A stretch of 64,000 nucleotides of DNA, taken from contig DCWN01000002.1 of the NCBI GenBank assembly GCA_002328835.1, positions 40,832 to 104,831 of the forward strand, given 5' to 3'. This document shows positions 42,664 through 51,778 of the stretch, in pieces (the first letter of the stretch is position 1; each line of letters begins with the position of its first letter). Under the pieces are notes generated by a model. The model ran no database searches, was not told where the DNA came from, and saw nothing but the letters and a program-made list of their open reading frames with translations. The position numbers and the translations under genes are program-made. The stretch comes from Acidobacteria bacterium UBA2161 (lineage in GTDB: Bacteria; Acidobacteriota; Vicinamibacteria; Vicinamibacterales; UBA823).

Positions 42664-43848
42664 TCAACTCAAGATGGCGCGTAGCCCGCGCGCCAGGCGG
42701 GCCGCGCCTTCCGCGGCCTCGTTCGCGTCGACGGCGCCGTACGAGAGCCGCAGCGTACAGCGGTCGTCCAGCCCGAAGGCGCTGCCAGGGATGACAGCCA
42801 CGCGGTGTTCCCGGATGAGGCGGGTGGCGAGGTCGAGCGACCCGATCGGTGCGTGAATCCTGGCGAGGTAGTACATCGCGCCGTTCGCCTCGGGCACATC
42901 GCACAGGTCCGACACTTCGGCCAGCGTGTCACGCAGTGTGGCGCGCACGGTCACAAGCTCCGGCAGGTGGGCGCGGCAGTATGCCGCGCCAACCGTCAAG
43001 GCTCCAGCCGCGGCGTACTGGCTGGCGGCAGGCGGGCAGACCAGAATCGTGTCCTGAATCTTGTCGACCGCGCCGGCCAGGGCACTCGGGATCACCATGT
43101 ATCCGACCCGCCAGCCAGCGAACCCGAACGCCTTCGAGAAGGAGTAGAGGGAGATCGTATGGGCCGCCGCGCCGTCGAGGCCGCCGGGCGAGAAGTGGCG
43201 CGCGTCGTCGAAGACGAAGTACTCGTAGGCCTCGTCCGAAATATGAAACACCCCTTCGTCGTGGCACAGCGCGTTGACTTCCCGGAGGGTGGCTTCCGGA
43301 TAGACGACTCCAGCTGGGTTGTTCGGCGACACCGTGACGATGGCGCGGGTCTGCGGCGTGATCGCGTCACGGAGCCGATCGAGATCGAGTTGATAGTGCT
43401 CGTCGGTCGCGACCGCGACCGGTCGGCAGCCGGCCATGATGACCGCCATCTCGTGGTTGAAGTAGAACGGGACCGGCAGGATGATTTCGTCGCCCGGATC
43501 GGCGATCGCCAGCATCGCGTTGACGAAGGCCATGTTGCTGCCGGCGGTGACGATGACGCGGCTGGCCGGGTGCACCTGGATGCCGTTGTCGCGTTCGAGC
43601 TTCTGCCTCAGCCCATCGAGCAGCGGGGGAAGGCCCTCGACGGCGCCGTAGCGATGCAGTTCCGGATCGGCGGCGGCCTCGGCCAAGGCATCGGCGGCCG
43701 CCGCCGGCGGAGAAAATCGGACCATGCCCTGGCCGAGCGAGATCGTCTCCGGCGTCGACGCGATCAGCCGTTCGATCACGGCCACGATCGGCGGCCGGAT
43801 CGCCCGGATCCGCGCGGTCTGGCGGTGCGGCGCCGTGGCGGCGTTCAT
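42664..43848 (-). CDS. PLP-dependent class I/II aminotransferase
   Basis: 394 residues, fold type I. Seen are SLGQGMVRFSPP, VTAGSNMAFVNAMLAI, SPNNPAGVVY, SDEAYEYFVFDD and the PLP lysine in SLYSFSKAFGFAGWRVGY; the C-terminal Arg for the alpha-carboxylate lies in TLRLSYG. It moves an amino group between an amino acid and a 2-oxo acid in the cytoplasm. Aspartate- and kynurenine-like aminotransferases of this subgroup are the likely candidates. It is divergent from the small secreted protein gene; the shared region carries 10-bp direct repeats. Confidence 0.94.
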   Translation of the reverse strand: MNAATAPHRQTARIRAIRPPIVAVIERLIASTPETISLGQGMVRFSPPAAAADALAEAAADPELHRYGAVEGLPPLLDGLRQKLERDNGIQVHPASRVIVTAGSNMAFVNAMLAIADPGDEIILPVPFYFNHEMAVIMAGCRPVAVATDEHYQLDLDRLRDAITPQTRAIVTVSPNNPAGVVYPEATLREVNALCHDEGVFHISDEAYEYFVFDDARHFSPGGLDGAAAHTISLYSFSKAFGFAGWRVGYMVIPSALAGAVDKIQDTILVCPPAASQYAAAGALTVGAAYCRAHLPELVTVRATLRDTLAEVSDLCDVPEANGAMYYLARIHAPIGSLDLATRLIREHRVAVIPGSAFGLDDRCTLRLSYGAVDANEAAEGAARLARGLRAILS

Positions 43849-43880
43849 GGCGGGGATTCTACCTCCGGCGGCCCTGAAAC

Positions 43881-43910
43881 TGGCCGCAACTGGCCGATCC
43901 TGGCCGCCTG
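43881..43910. repeat. Three 10-bp direct repeats upstream of two divergent genes
   Basis: TGGCCG starts at 43881, 43891 and 43901, with a partial fourth TGGC at 43911. The spacing of exactly 10 bases puts the copies on one face of the helix. They stand 33-62 bases before the aminotransferase start and just upstream of a possible -10 (CATACT 43914 or TACTAAT 43917) for the plus-strand gene. This could be a regulator-binding array, or only a local GC slippage repeat. Confidence 0.45.
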
Positions 43911-43978
43911 TGGCATACTAATCTGAGGTTATGCTCCCCGGCTGTGCGCATAGAGGAACTGCTCAGAAGGGGTCTGTC

Positions 43979-44566
43979 ATGCGATCAGTTGGCTTGGCAC
44001 TCATCGTCGTCGTTGCGCTCGTCGCCGGGGACACGGCTCGGGCGGATGCCCAGGTCGTGACGCTGGCCGAAGCGGGCCGCGAGGCCCCGGACGGCTCCGG
44101 CACCGCCATCCTCAACGGGGTCGTCGTCCTACCCCCCGGGGCCTACGTCGATGTGCTCGTCGTGCGGCTCAGGGACTCGTCCACCGGCCAGGTCCGGGCC
44201 ACGACCCTGGCCGGACCGAGCGGGGAGTTCGCCTTCCCCGGACTCGACGTGCGTGAGTGGATGCCAGCGGAATGCTTTGAGCCCGAAGGGCTGCAGGGCG
44301 AGTTCGCCCTTCCAGCCGAATGTGACGCGTATTTCGTGGAAGTCATCGACCAGAACGGCCTGATTCTGAGTGTGAGCGATTCGCTGCGACTCGGCGTTGG
44401 CGAGATCGTGAACGCCGTGCTGCGGATACCCTCCGCTGGGTCGCTGCTTGCGGCCGCTGGTACTGACGCGTTCACCGAGCTGGGGTCGACGGTGCTGAGT
44501 GCCGCCACGGGCCTCGGCGTCACCGGCGTCGGGCCAACGGGCCCCCCGACCAGCCCCGAGCAGTAG
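43979..44566 (+). CDS. Secreted protein of unknown function, beta-sandwich-like
   Basis: 195 residues: a signal peptide (GLALIVVVALVAGDTARA) and a beta-rich central part that resembles carboxypeptidase-regulatory domains (AILNGVVVLPPGAYVDVLVVRLRD, GPSGEFAFPGLDV) with two cysteines (Cys about 98 and 109) that may form a disulfide. A Gly/Thr/Pro-rich tail follows. The protein may be an extracellular binding domain. No family name can be given with confidence. ATG 43979 is preferred, with AGAAGG upstream; an earlier ATG at 43931 would add a polar extension before the signal peptide. Confidence 0.7.
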   Translation: MRSVGLALIVVVALVAGDTARADAQVVTLAEAGREAPDGSGTAILNGVVVLPPGAYVDVLVVRLRDSSTGQVRATTLAGPSGEFAFPGLDVREWMPAECFEPEGLQGEFALPAECDAYFVEVIDQNGLILSVSDSLRLGVGEIVNAVLRIPSAGSLLAAAGTDAFTELGSTVLSAATGLGVTGVGPTGPPTSPEQ

Positions 44567-44595
44567 CCTCCGGGCGCTCGGTCGCGCCGTCCGCC

Positions 44596-45399
44596 TCAGA
44601 ACCGCACACGGATGCCGGCGGCGATCTGCGCGCCGCCGAGACCGACCTCCGACACCACGGGTACTCCCACGGTCTCGGCCAGGAACCCCTCATCGGGCAG
44701 CGAGATCTCCGCCGTTGCATCGCTGAAGCGCGCCGTCCAGCCGACACCGACGTGGCGTGAAAAGAAGAACGACAGGTCCGCCCCGGCGCCCCAGCCGAGT
44801 GCGGTCGGATTCCGCTCGACCTTCACGATGCCGGTAATCGGCACCTCCTCGTAGGGGTACTCCTCGGGCGCGGTGTCCACCCCAGGCAAATCGAGCGCGG
44901 CGAAGTACACCGTCGGTCCACCGAAGATCCGGACGTTGAATCGGTCGCCGACGGGCACCGACCAGTAGCCGTGGAGGTCGAGCGACCGCTCATGCCGGGT
45001 CATCGTCGAACTGTCGCTGAAGATCCGGGGGGCGTCGAAGAAGAATGGGTGCGGGATGCTGGCGCCCAGTGCCAGGTCGTCGGATCGGGTGAAGCGCTGG
45101 AACCCGACCCGCAGCCCCGCCTGGCGCCAGAGGCGCACGCCGCCGGCCAGTGCGATCGTCGGGCGCCGGTTGATCGTCACGTCGCGGGTCAGCTCGCCTT
45201 CCTCCGCGGACTGCTCGAAGGTGATCGGCTCGCTCAGCGCCTCCGCGACTGCGGTGGTCTGGAATCCGCCGTCGAGCGCGATGAACCACCGCGTCTCGGG
45301 CGCCTGCGCGTGCGCCGTCGACGGCACAGCCAGCACGGCGGCGAGGACCGTCGCCGCGACCGCGGAGCGCCCGACGCAATGGACGGCGCGGGCGGTCAC
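44596..45399 (-). CDS. Outer-membrane beta-barrel protein
   Basis: 267 residues, with a signal peptide (AVAATVLAAVLAVPSTAHA) and alternating amphipathic strands (FIALDGGFQTTAVAEAL, LAGGVRLWRQAGLRVGFQRF, GAGADLSFFFSRHVGVGWTARF) ending in IRVRF, the C-terminal aromatic signature of outer-membrane insertion. It fits the small OmpA/opacity-type barrels of 8-12 strands. GTG 45399 overlaps the stop of the M4 protease gene by 4 bases (GTGA), so the two are translated together. The function is unknown; a link to protease secretion is possible. Confidence 0.8.
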   Translation of the reverse strand: MTARAVHCVGRSAVAATVLAAVLAVPSTAHAQAPETRWFIALDGGFQTTAVAEALSEPITFEQSAEEGELTRDVTINRRPTIALAGGVRLWRQAGLRVGFQRFTRSDDLALGASIPHPFFFDAPRIFSDSSTMTRHERSLDLHGYWSVPVGDRFNVRIFGGPTVYFAALDLPGVDTAPEEYPYEEVPITGIVKVERNPTALGWGAGADLSFFFSRHVGVGWTARFSDATAEISLPDEGFLAETVGVPVVSEVGLGGAQIAAGIRVRF

Positions 45400-47054
45400 T
45401 GCACCCCCACGGCGCGCCAGGCGTTGGCGATCGCGTTGCGCAGTTCGCCGGTCGGGTCGAGATCCTGCGCCGACTGCAGCGTCGCGGAACGGGCCAAGGC
45501 AAACGTGGCATCGGAGGGTAGCAGGAACGCGAATCCTCGGAAGAACGCTTCGGCGACCTCCTGCAGCCGAGGCCGGCCGACGCCGTTCACGGAAATTCCG
45601 GACGTACGGTTCGTTCCGCCCTCGACCGCCAGGTAGAAAGCGTGGCTCGCGATCGTCGAGTTCGTGTGCACGCCGCCGTTGTCGGCGAAGTCGGTGAAGA
45701 GCTTGCTGAGGTGGTCACGGTCACCGAAGCGGGCAGGATCTTCGAGCGATCGGCTCAGGCCGGCCAGGAGCGGCTCGAGGATGTCCTCGCCGATCAGGTA
45801 GTCGGCCTGTAGCACGCCGTCGCCGGGTGGCTGAAAGAAGAACTCGGCCGCCGTGCCCATGATATCGGAGAACCCCTCATTCAGTGCGCCTGGCACTCCC
45901 CGGGCCTCGAGGCGCGAGGTGAAGAACGTCACGGCGTGGGTGACCTCGTGGGCGACGATGTCGAGTGCACCGGAGAAATAGTCGATTCGCGAGCCTAGGA
46001 ACTTCTCGCCCTCCGGCAGCCCTTCGCCGTACACGAGGAGGCCCTTGCCGTCGGACCCACAGCCGGGGCAGTAGAACGCGTTCAGATAGAAGAGAAAGAC
46101 GTCGCGGCTCGAGGCCGACGGGAAGTCGGCGCGATCCGCGGGGTGGACCAGCGAGATGATCCGCAGGTTGTTGCCGTCGACCGCCTGGAAACCGAAGGCG
46201 CGGAAGAAGTAGTCGTAGGTCCATCCGCTGTGGACGTGGCCGTCGACACTGGCCGGGTCCGCCCAGGCATTGTCGGGATCCGCGGCGAGATCGATCGGCG
46301 CGAGCACGACGCTCCCGTTGAGGACGCGCCCGACCCGGTCGGTCCGTCCCGCCATGTCGTAGGTGGCCAGCGGCACGGGACGGAGCGAGTCGTCGGCGAC
46401 GAACTGCCCGCCCAGCGGCGTGACGGCGATCTTCTTCCGATCACCGTTGACGCCCAGGCCCGTGCCGACCGTGCCCTGCGTCAAGATGACGCTGTACTGG
46501 TCGACGATCGAGCCGTCGTGGGCGTCGACGAAATATCTCCTCGACTCGCCGCCGGCGTAGACCGTCGCGTCATAGACCAGCGCATGGGCGCCGCCATCGA
46601 GTGGCAGCACCGTCAGGGCGGGTGAGGTCGCTGGGTTGAGCGGCCCGCCCGCCGCCGTCTCGATGACCTGCCGCGCGGCATCGGGTGACAGCGTCGGGAT
46701 CGGATCGATGTCGATGCCGTCGTACAGCTGGCCGAAGACCGACACGGTCAGCCCCCCGTCGAGCTGGCGCGCGATCTCGCCGCTGTGGACCGGCAGCCCC
46801 GCGTAGTACTGCACCATCCGCTGGTGGGTGCGGTCGGGCAGGAGCGTATCGGCCTGCACGCGACGCATCCGCAGGGCGCCGGCGCGCGCGAGGCGGTCGA
46901 CGATCGAGTCGGCCTGCCGGATGGCGAGGCCGTCTGTCGCCGCCAGCGTGAGCCGCCGGGGGGCCTGCGCGGCGGCGCCGCTGGTCCAGAGCGTCAGGAG
47001 GCCAAGTCCGAGCAGCGTGACGGTTCGCGAGCGACGTGACGGCAGCGGTAGCAT
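45396..47054 (-). CDS. Secreted M4 family metallopeptidase (thermolysin-like)
   Basis: 552 residues. A signal peptide (VTLLGLGLLTLWTSGAAA), a FTP/PepSY-like propeptide with VYDATVYAGGESRRYFVDAHDG, then the M4 peptidase domain with HEVTH at residues 369-373 and the third zinc ligand in GALNEGFSDIMG. ASHAFYLAVEGG holds the catalytic His. Such proteases cut near hydrophobic residues outside the cell. The start is ATG 47054, with GGAGG five bases before it. The stop overlaps the barrel gene. Confidence 0.94.
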   Translation of the reverse strand: MLPLPSRRSRTVTLLGLGLLTLWTSGAAAQAPRRLTLAATDGLAIRQADSIVDRLARAGALRMRRVQADTLLPDRTHQRMVQYYAGLPVHSGEIARQLDGGLTVSVFGQLYDGIDIDPIPTLSPDAARQVIETAAGGPLNPATSPALTVLPLDGGAHALVYDATVYAGGESRRYFVDAHDGSIVDQYSVILTQGTVGTGLGVNGDRKKIAVTPLGGQFVADDSLRPVPLATYDMAGRTDRVGRVLNGSVVLAPIDLAADPDNAWADPASVDGHVHSGWTYDYFFRAFGFQAVDGNNLRIISLVHPADRADFPSASSRDVFLFYLNAFYCPGCGSDGKGLLVYGEGLPEGEKFLGSRIDYFSGALDIVAHEVTHAVTFFTSRLEARGVPGALNEGFSDIMGTAAEFFFQPPGDGVLQADYLIGEDILEPLLAGLSRSLEDPARFGDRDHLSKLFTDFADNGGVHTNSTIASHAFYLAVEGGTNRTSGISVNGVGRPRLQEVAEAFFRGFAFLLPSDATFALARSATLQSAQDLDPTGELRNAIANAWRAVGVQ

Positions 47055-47203
47055 CTGTCCTCCGGGTTTCGGCCAGGCCGGCGCGGCGGGCGTTCTCGCA
47101 ACTGTACTCCAACCTCGAGATGTCTTCGGCTCGGCGCGGTCTCGAGCCGGCGAACGTGGGCGCCGCTGGCCCTCGCGTATACTTGGTCGCGTCGTCTTTG
47201 GAT

Positions 47204-47263
47204 GGGGCGCCTTGCGTCCTTCGAGAACCTCAGGACGCCCCGGGCTCTGTCGAGGGGCGCCCC
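47204..47263. other. Nested GC-rich hairpins in a divergent leader region
   Basis: Bases 47204-47211 (GGGGCGCC) can pair with 47256-47263 (GGCGCCCC), and inside this 47214-47220 pairs with 47232-47238 (GCGTCCT/AGGACGC) over an 11-base loop. The element lies between the divergent M4 protease and large lipoprotein genes, about 95 bases before the latter's start. It may be a structured 5' leader. Confidence 0.35.
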
Positions 47264-47358
47264 AAGCCCCACGCGGCGTCCTCCGCAGGGAACCCGAAAG
47301 CCCTACTCCGGACGCCGCGGAGCGCGCCGTGCGCGCGCTGGTCATCAGGGAGGAAGTC

Positions 47359-49668
47359 GTGCGTCTGGGAACAGCCGGCTGGGTCGCTCGGCTTGCGGCG
47401 GTCGTTCTGGTGGGTGCCTGTGCGCCAGCGGCGCCGGACGGTGGTCCGGCGTCCCGCGTCGTTCCCGACGGCGACGCCTATCGGGTCGAGGCCGCGGGCC
47501 GCAGGTTCGCGTCGATTGTGCCCCCCGACCTGGCCGGGGCCGGCCCACCAGAGGTCGCGATCGAGGCGATCGACGGCGGCTGGTCGCGGGTGGCGTTTCG
47601 CTGGCAGCTCGACCGATCGATTCAGCAGGACGATCTGGCCGTGGAACTGGCGCTCGGCCTCGAGCCGGACTTCCACTGGCTGCCGCACCTGGCGCCCGAC
47701 GATGGCTACGTGGCGGCCCAGCACGTCTTCCGCTCACCGGCGTTCATCGTCGCCGAAGGGCCGGCGACGCTCGCGGTCGTGCCCGACCTGGATCTGGTCG
47801 GCCAGCGCGCCGGCAACCCCTGGTATCTCGACTACGACGCCCGGGTAGGTCGCGCCTGGGTCGGGATGTCGCTGACATCGATTCCGACCCACGTGCTCTA
47901 CGAGAAGGCGCCCGGCATGACGTTCGAGCCCGGCGAACTCGAGCTGGCGTTCTTCGTGACCGCCTACGCCGATGCGGGCGCAGACGCGGGGGCCGATACC
48001 CCGCCCAACCCCTGGCGCCGCGTGTCACGCTTTCTCTGGGACCGCTGGGCGCGGCCGCTCCATGTCGCGGGCGAGCCGAACCGGGTGCCGATGGCGCGCT
48101 ACGTTGAGCGCACCTACGACTGGGCGTTCGAGTCGTGGGCCGACGCGGTCTGGCAGGAGTTCGAGCTGGACGGAACCCGCGTGGGCGCCCCGCAGTTCAT
48201 CGTCAACGTCACCCAATCGCCGAACTATCCCGGCGAGTGGGAGCAGCGCGAGTTCCTATCGATCTGGAATCAGGCGTGGTTCTCGTCGCTGCGCAGTGCG
48301 TCGGGCGTGATGCGCTGGGCCCGGCAGGTCGGCTCGGCCGACCTCGAGGCGAAGGCCACGCTGACGAAGGCGTTGGCGCTGGCGGCGCCGATGCGCGACG
48401 GGATCTTTCCGTCGGTGATCCGGACCGACAACGAGATGGTCGCGATCGAGGGTGAGACCTACCAGCGGCCGCGTGGGTGGGACGAGGCCTACTGGACGAA
48501 TTCGAATCGGAGCCCGGAGAATTTCGGCGTCTCGACCGACTGGTACCACCTGCTCGATGCGAGCTGGACGGCGCTGCTGATGCTGCGGTGGCACGAGGAG
48601 TTCGGGGCCGATCCCGACCTGGTCGCCTACGCGCGCACCTACGCCGACAAGCTGCTGACGTTGCAGGAGCCGAGCGGCTTCTTTCCGTCGTGGCTGCATC
48701 CCGAGACGCTCACGCCCTCGGCGGTGTTCCGCGACTCACCCGAGACCAGCATGAGCGTCACGTTCCTCCTGGAGCTGGCCGAGGTGACCGGGGAGGCGAG
48801 CTACCGCGAGTCGGCGCTCCGCGCGATGAACGCCGTCCTCGACGGTCCAGTCCGCAACGGCCGGTGGGAGGACTTCGAGACGTACTGGTCCTGCAACGCC
48901 TTCGGCCAGGACACCCACGTCGGGCGGCCGTTCGATCGAAACGGAATGTTCAAGCAGAACACTTTCTCGATCTTCTGGACGGCCGAGGCGCTCTACGAGA
49001 GCTGGCGCGTCACCAACGACACGCGGTACCTCGCCTGGGGTCGGCGGACGCTCGATGAACTGTCGATGGCGCAGCAGGTCTGGCAACCGCCGTTCATCTA
49101 CGTGCCGGCGCTCGGCGGTTTCGGCGTGATGAACACCGATGGTGAGTGGAACGACTCGCGGCAGAGCCTCTTTGCCGAGTTGTTTCTCCGCTACTACGAC
49201 GCGACGGGCGACGCGCATCTCTTCGAGCGGGGGGTGGCGGCGCTCAAGTCGTCGTTCGTGATGATGTATGCGCCGGAAAATCCGATGGCCAAGGAGCAGT
49301 GGGAGCTGGCGCATCCGTTCTTCGGGCCGGAGGACTACGGCTTCACGATGGAGAACTACGGGCACGGCGGGACGACGAGTCCCGAGGGCGTCGGAATCGG
49401 CGTCTTCACGATCTACGACTGGGGCAACGGCGCGGCGAGCGAGGCCTACAACCGGGTGACCGACCACTTCGGGCAGGCCTACATCGACCGGCCGCGGGGG
49501 CAGGGGTTCGGGATCGACTCGGTCGCGGTCGAGCCGACCGACAGCGGCTTCGCGCTGACCGACCTGGCGCCGGACGGCGCGCCGCGCGACGTCAGGGTCG
49601 TCTTCGAGGACGGATCGGAGACGACGGTTCGCCTCGACGGCGCGACGCCGGTCGTCCTAGAACCCTGA
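47359..49668 (+). CDS. Large lipoprotein of unknown function, probable six-hairpin (alpha/alpha) fold
   Basis: 769 residues. A lipoprotein signal (AAVVLVGAC, Cys about residue 18) is followed by an N-terminal beta part of about 200 residues and then a long helical region with repeated Trp/Tyr-rich segments (SWADAVWQEF, LSIWNQAWFSSL, NTFSIFWTAEALYESW). The layout resembles glycosidases or epimerases with an (alpha/alpha)6 barrel, such as the six-hairpin superfamily, but no named family is recognised. GTG 47359 follows a GGGAGGAAG ribosome site. It could act on polysaccharide at the cell surface; this is a guess from fold and place only. Confidence 0.75.
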   Translation: MRLGTAGWVARLAAVVLVGACAPAAPDGGPASRVVPDGDAYRVEAAGRRFASIVPPDLAGAGPPEVAIEAIDGGWSRVAFRWQLDRSIQQDDLAVELALGLEPDFHWLPHLAPDDGYVAAQHVFRSPAFIVAEGPATLAVVPDLDLVGQRAGNPWYLDYDARVGRAWVGMSLTSIPTHVLYEKAPGMTFEPGELELAFFVTAYADAGADAGADTPPNPWRRVSRFLWDRWARPLHVAGEPNRVPMARYVERTYDWAFESWADAVWQEFELDGTRVGAPQFIVNVTQSPNYPGEWEQREFLSIWNQAWFSSLRSASGVMRWARQVGSADLEAKATLTKALALAAPMRDGIFPSVIRTDNEMVAIEGETYQRPRGWDEAYWTNSNRSPENFGVSTDWYHLLDASWTALLMLRWHEEFGADPDLVAYARTYADKLLTLQEPSGFFPSWLHPETLTPSAVFRDSPETSMSVTFLLELAEVTGEASYRESALRAMNAVLDGPVRNGRWEDFETYWSCNAFGQDTHVGRPFDRNGMFKQNTFSIFWTAEALYESWRVTNDTRYLAWGRRTLDELSMAQQVWQPPFIYVPALGGFGVMNTDGEWNDSRQSLFAELFLRYYDATGDAHLFERGVAALKSSFVMMYAPENPMAKEQWELAHPFFGPEDYGFTMENYGHGGTTSPEGVGIGVFTIYDWGNGAASEAYNRVTDHFGQAYIDRPRGQGFGIDSVAVEPTDSGFALTDLAPDGAPRDVRVVFEDGSETTVRLDGATPVVLEP

Positions 49669-49787
49669 CGCGGGTCCTGTCGCCGGGCTTCCCCCGCGAG
49701 TGCTCGCCCAGCAAAGGAAGCTGGCGCTCCGCGCTCGCGGGGGGCCCCCGACCCGGCGCCACCCGCGGGGGCCAGCCTCGCGCTTAG

Positions 49788-50291
49788 CTAGAAGCCCTTT
49801 TCGTCGGCCGACGGGCCGTAGATCGATGGCACGGCGACGTCCTTCAATCGAATGTAGACGCTCAGCTGGCCGCGGTGGTGGATCAGGTGGTTCATCAGGA
49901 AGCTGCGCACGACGCCCACCTTCGGCAGGCTCATGATTTCCTGGTCGCCGTTCTTGAGCGTCCAGGTCTGCATCCATTCGGCGTCCGACTTTGACTCGAT
50001 GGCCGCGCGGGCCTTGGCGACGCCGGCGTCGAAGTCGGCGAGCGCCTCGTCGTTCGACGTGTAGACCTTCTTCGGTGCGTTGCCGCCGGACGCAGCGTCC
50101 CACGAGTCGGCATCGACGATGCCACCGGCCCAGCCCGGGATCTCGGCGACGTGTTTGACCAGGTCGCCGACCGACATCGACTTGGCATGAGGTTTCCAGT
50201 CGCGATCGGCCATCGGGGCACAGGCGAGCAGTTTCCGGGTCGTGCCCATTTCGTGGTCGAACTCGGGCAGTAGGGCGTCCTTGATGGCCAT
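49788..50291 (-). CDS. DinB family protein
   Basis: 167 residues, a four-helix bundle of the DinB/YfiT-type superfamily. Metal-binding histidines are seen as KHVAEI (near residue 48) and MNHLIHHRGQL (near residue 134-138). Members are often thiol-dependent enzymes or stress proteins with unknown substrates. ATG 50291 is chosen because AAGGAG lies eight bases before it. A -10-like GATAAT lies upstream on the minus strand at 50346-50351. It is unlikely to be DNA polymerase-related despite the name. Confidence 0.88.
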   Translation of the reverse strand: MAIKDALLPEFDHEMGTTRKLLACAPMADRDWKPHAKSMSVGDLVKHVAEIPGWAGGIVDADSWDAASGGNAPKKVYTSNDEALADFDAGVAKARAAIESKSDAEWMQTWTLKNGDQEIMSLPKVGVVRSFLMNHLIHHRGQLSVYIRLKDVAVPSIYGPSADEKGF

Positions 50292-50389
50292 GGGAAGCAC
50301 TCCTTGTCATGAAGCCGCGCGCGGGATGACGAGCAGCGAACTTCGATTATCGCACAGGCAACACTCGTGAGGTGGGCGCCCGAGCGCTC

Positions 50390-51778
50390 TTAGCGCGAGG
50401 CGACGAGCGCGTGGTCGAGATCGAGCGCGTAGGGCGGCAGCCAGGCCGGCATGTTCGAGAGCGGCAGGACGCTGACGTCGAGGGCGATGCCGAGGGCGTC
50501 AGTCATGAACGTGCGCCGGGCGTCGATCCGTTTCCATGCAGCGGGGTGCCGCCCGGCGAGTTCGGCGCGCAGCGCGTCGTCGGCCAGGACGATGCCGTCC
50601 TCGACGTTCGCGTAGCAGAACGGGCCGTTCGAGACGGGGATGATGTCCATCTGGAGCGCCACGCCAGAGCGCAGGACGGTCTGGCTTCCCGGCGTGAACG
50701 GCGAATGCATCCATTCGTCGAGATGAATGTAATGGCCGGGGTTGACGGCCCGGTGCCAGAGCGAGGCGTCGCGTGCTGCCTCGACGGCGGCGAAGACGTC
50801 GCCCGCGACGGCGCCGACCGTCACCGTCTGGTACCAGGCGACCACGGCATCGAAGTAGTTCGCCACGTAGGCGGGGTAGAAGTCCGCCACGCCGTCGGGC
50901 AGATCGTCCCGCCTGTTGCCGACGACGCCGGCCCGGCAGGTCAGGGCGCCCCAGATGCCGAATGCGGTCGTGTAGGTGTCACCCCGCGCAGCCCTGAGAT
51001 GGGAAGGGCTCGAGAGGCCGCGTCTCGCTTTCTCGCCGAAGCTCAGCATCGGGTGGCACGACTGCGGGAGGACGTCGCCGCGCATGAGGCGCGCGAGGTC
51101 GGCCTCACTGGTGCCGGGTTCGAGGTGGCGGACGACATCGAGGACGCTCTCCGAGGTCCGAGTTGCCGCGAACTCGAACCTGGCGATCTGATCGGCCGAG
51201 TTCGTGAGCCGCAGGCCGTCGTCGGGGTTCATGAAGAGGGCGGTCGCATTTCGCACGGAGCCGCGGTCGCCCGTCAGCGCCCTGAGCGCATCGACAACGT
51301 ACGAGGGAATCTCGATCGCGCGGTCGGGGTCGTCGACCAGACCCGCCTCGAAGTACTTCCAGCCGACGCAGCCGACATTCCGGCCCGCGCCGACGCCGAA
51401 GTCGCCGAGGATCGCGGCCAGCGGCCGCGACCCGTCGCGCTGCTGGCCGAGCAGGCTCAGCTCCTGGAACAGTTCGACGTCGAGGCCGAGCGAAGGGTCT
51501 GGGAGATAGCCGAGACACTCGTTGCCGACAAGCAGCAGTCGGCGGCCGGCGGTGTCGAGCAGGAGCAGCGCCTCCTCGAAACGCGGATCGAACCCGGTCA
51601 GGAACGCCAGGGTGGCCGAGTGCTCCCGGTCGGCATAGACGATGAGAATGTCCAGACTGTCGCGCTGCATCCGCCCGGTCGCGGCGTCGAGGCGTGCGCG
51701 GTATTCGTCGAGCGGTAGGTCGGGCAGCGTTTCGGACCTGCCGAAATCAGGCACCTGGACCGAAGCGATTCGGTTCAT
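50390..51778 (-). CDS. M24 family metallopeptidase, Xaa-Pro dipeptidase/creatinase-like
   Basis: 462 residues: a creatinase N-terminal domain (about 25-200) and an M24 pita-bread domain (about 215-455). Likely metal ligands are in GDTYTTAFGIWG, HYIHLDEWMHS and NVEDGIVLAD, with VALQMDIIPV between them; the set is less regular than in classical PepP, so activity is not certain. Family members cut Xaa-Pro bonds or creatine. ATG 51778 overlaps the cutC stop by 4 bases (ATGA), so the two are coupled. Confidence 0.88.
   Translation of the reverse strand: MNRIASVQVPDFGRSETLPDLPLDEYRARLDAATGRMQRDSLDILIVYADREHSATLAFLTGFDPRFEEALLLLDTAGRRLLLVGNECLGYLPDPSLGLDVELFQELSLLGQQRDGSRPLAAILGDFGVGAGRNVGCVGWKYFEAGLVDDPDRAIEIPSYVVDALRALTGDRGSVRNATALFMNPDDGLRLTNSADQIARFEFAATRTSESVLDVVRHLEPGTSEADLARLMRGDVLPQSCHPMLSFGEKARRGLSSPSHLRAARGDTYTTAFGIWGALTCRAGVVGNRRDDLPDGVADFYPAYVANYFDAVVAWYQTVTVGAVAGDVFAAVEAARDASLWHRAVNPGHYIHLDEWMHSPFTPGSQTVLRSGVALQMDIIPVSNGPFCYANVEDGIVLADDALRAELAGRHPAAWKRIDARRTFMTDALGIALDVSVLPLSNMPAWLPPYALDLDHALVASR

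Noticed and set aside
49669..49787. GC-rich repeats after the large lipoprotein gene
   Set aside because: Several short inverted pieces but no clean long stem or T-tract, so no terminator is claimed.
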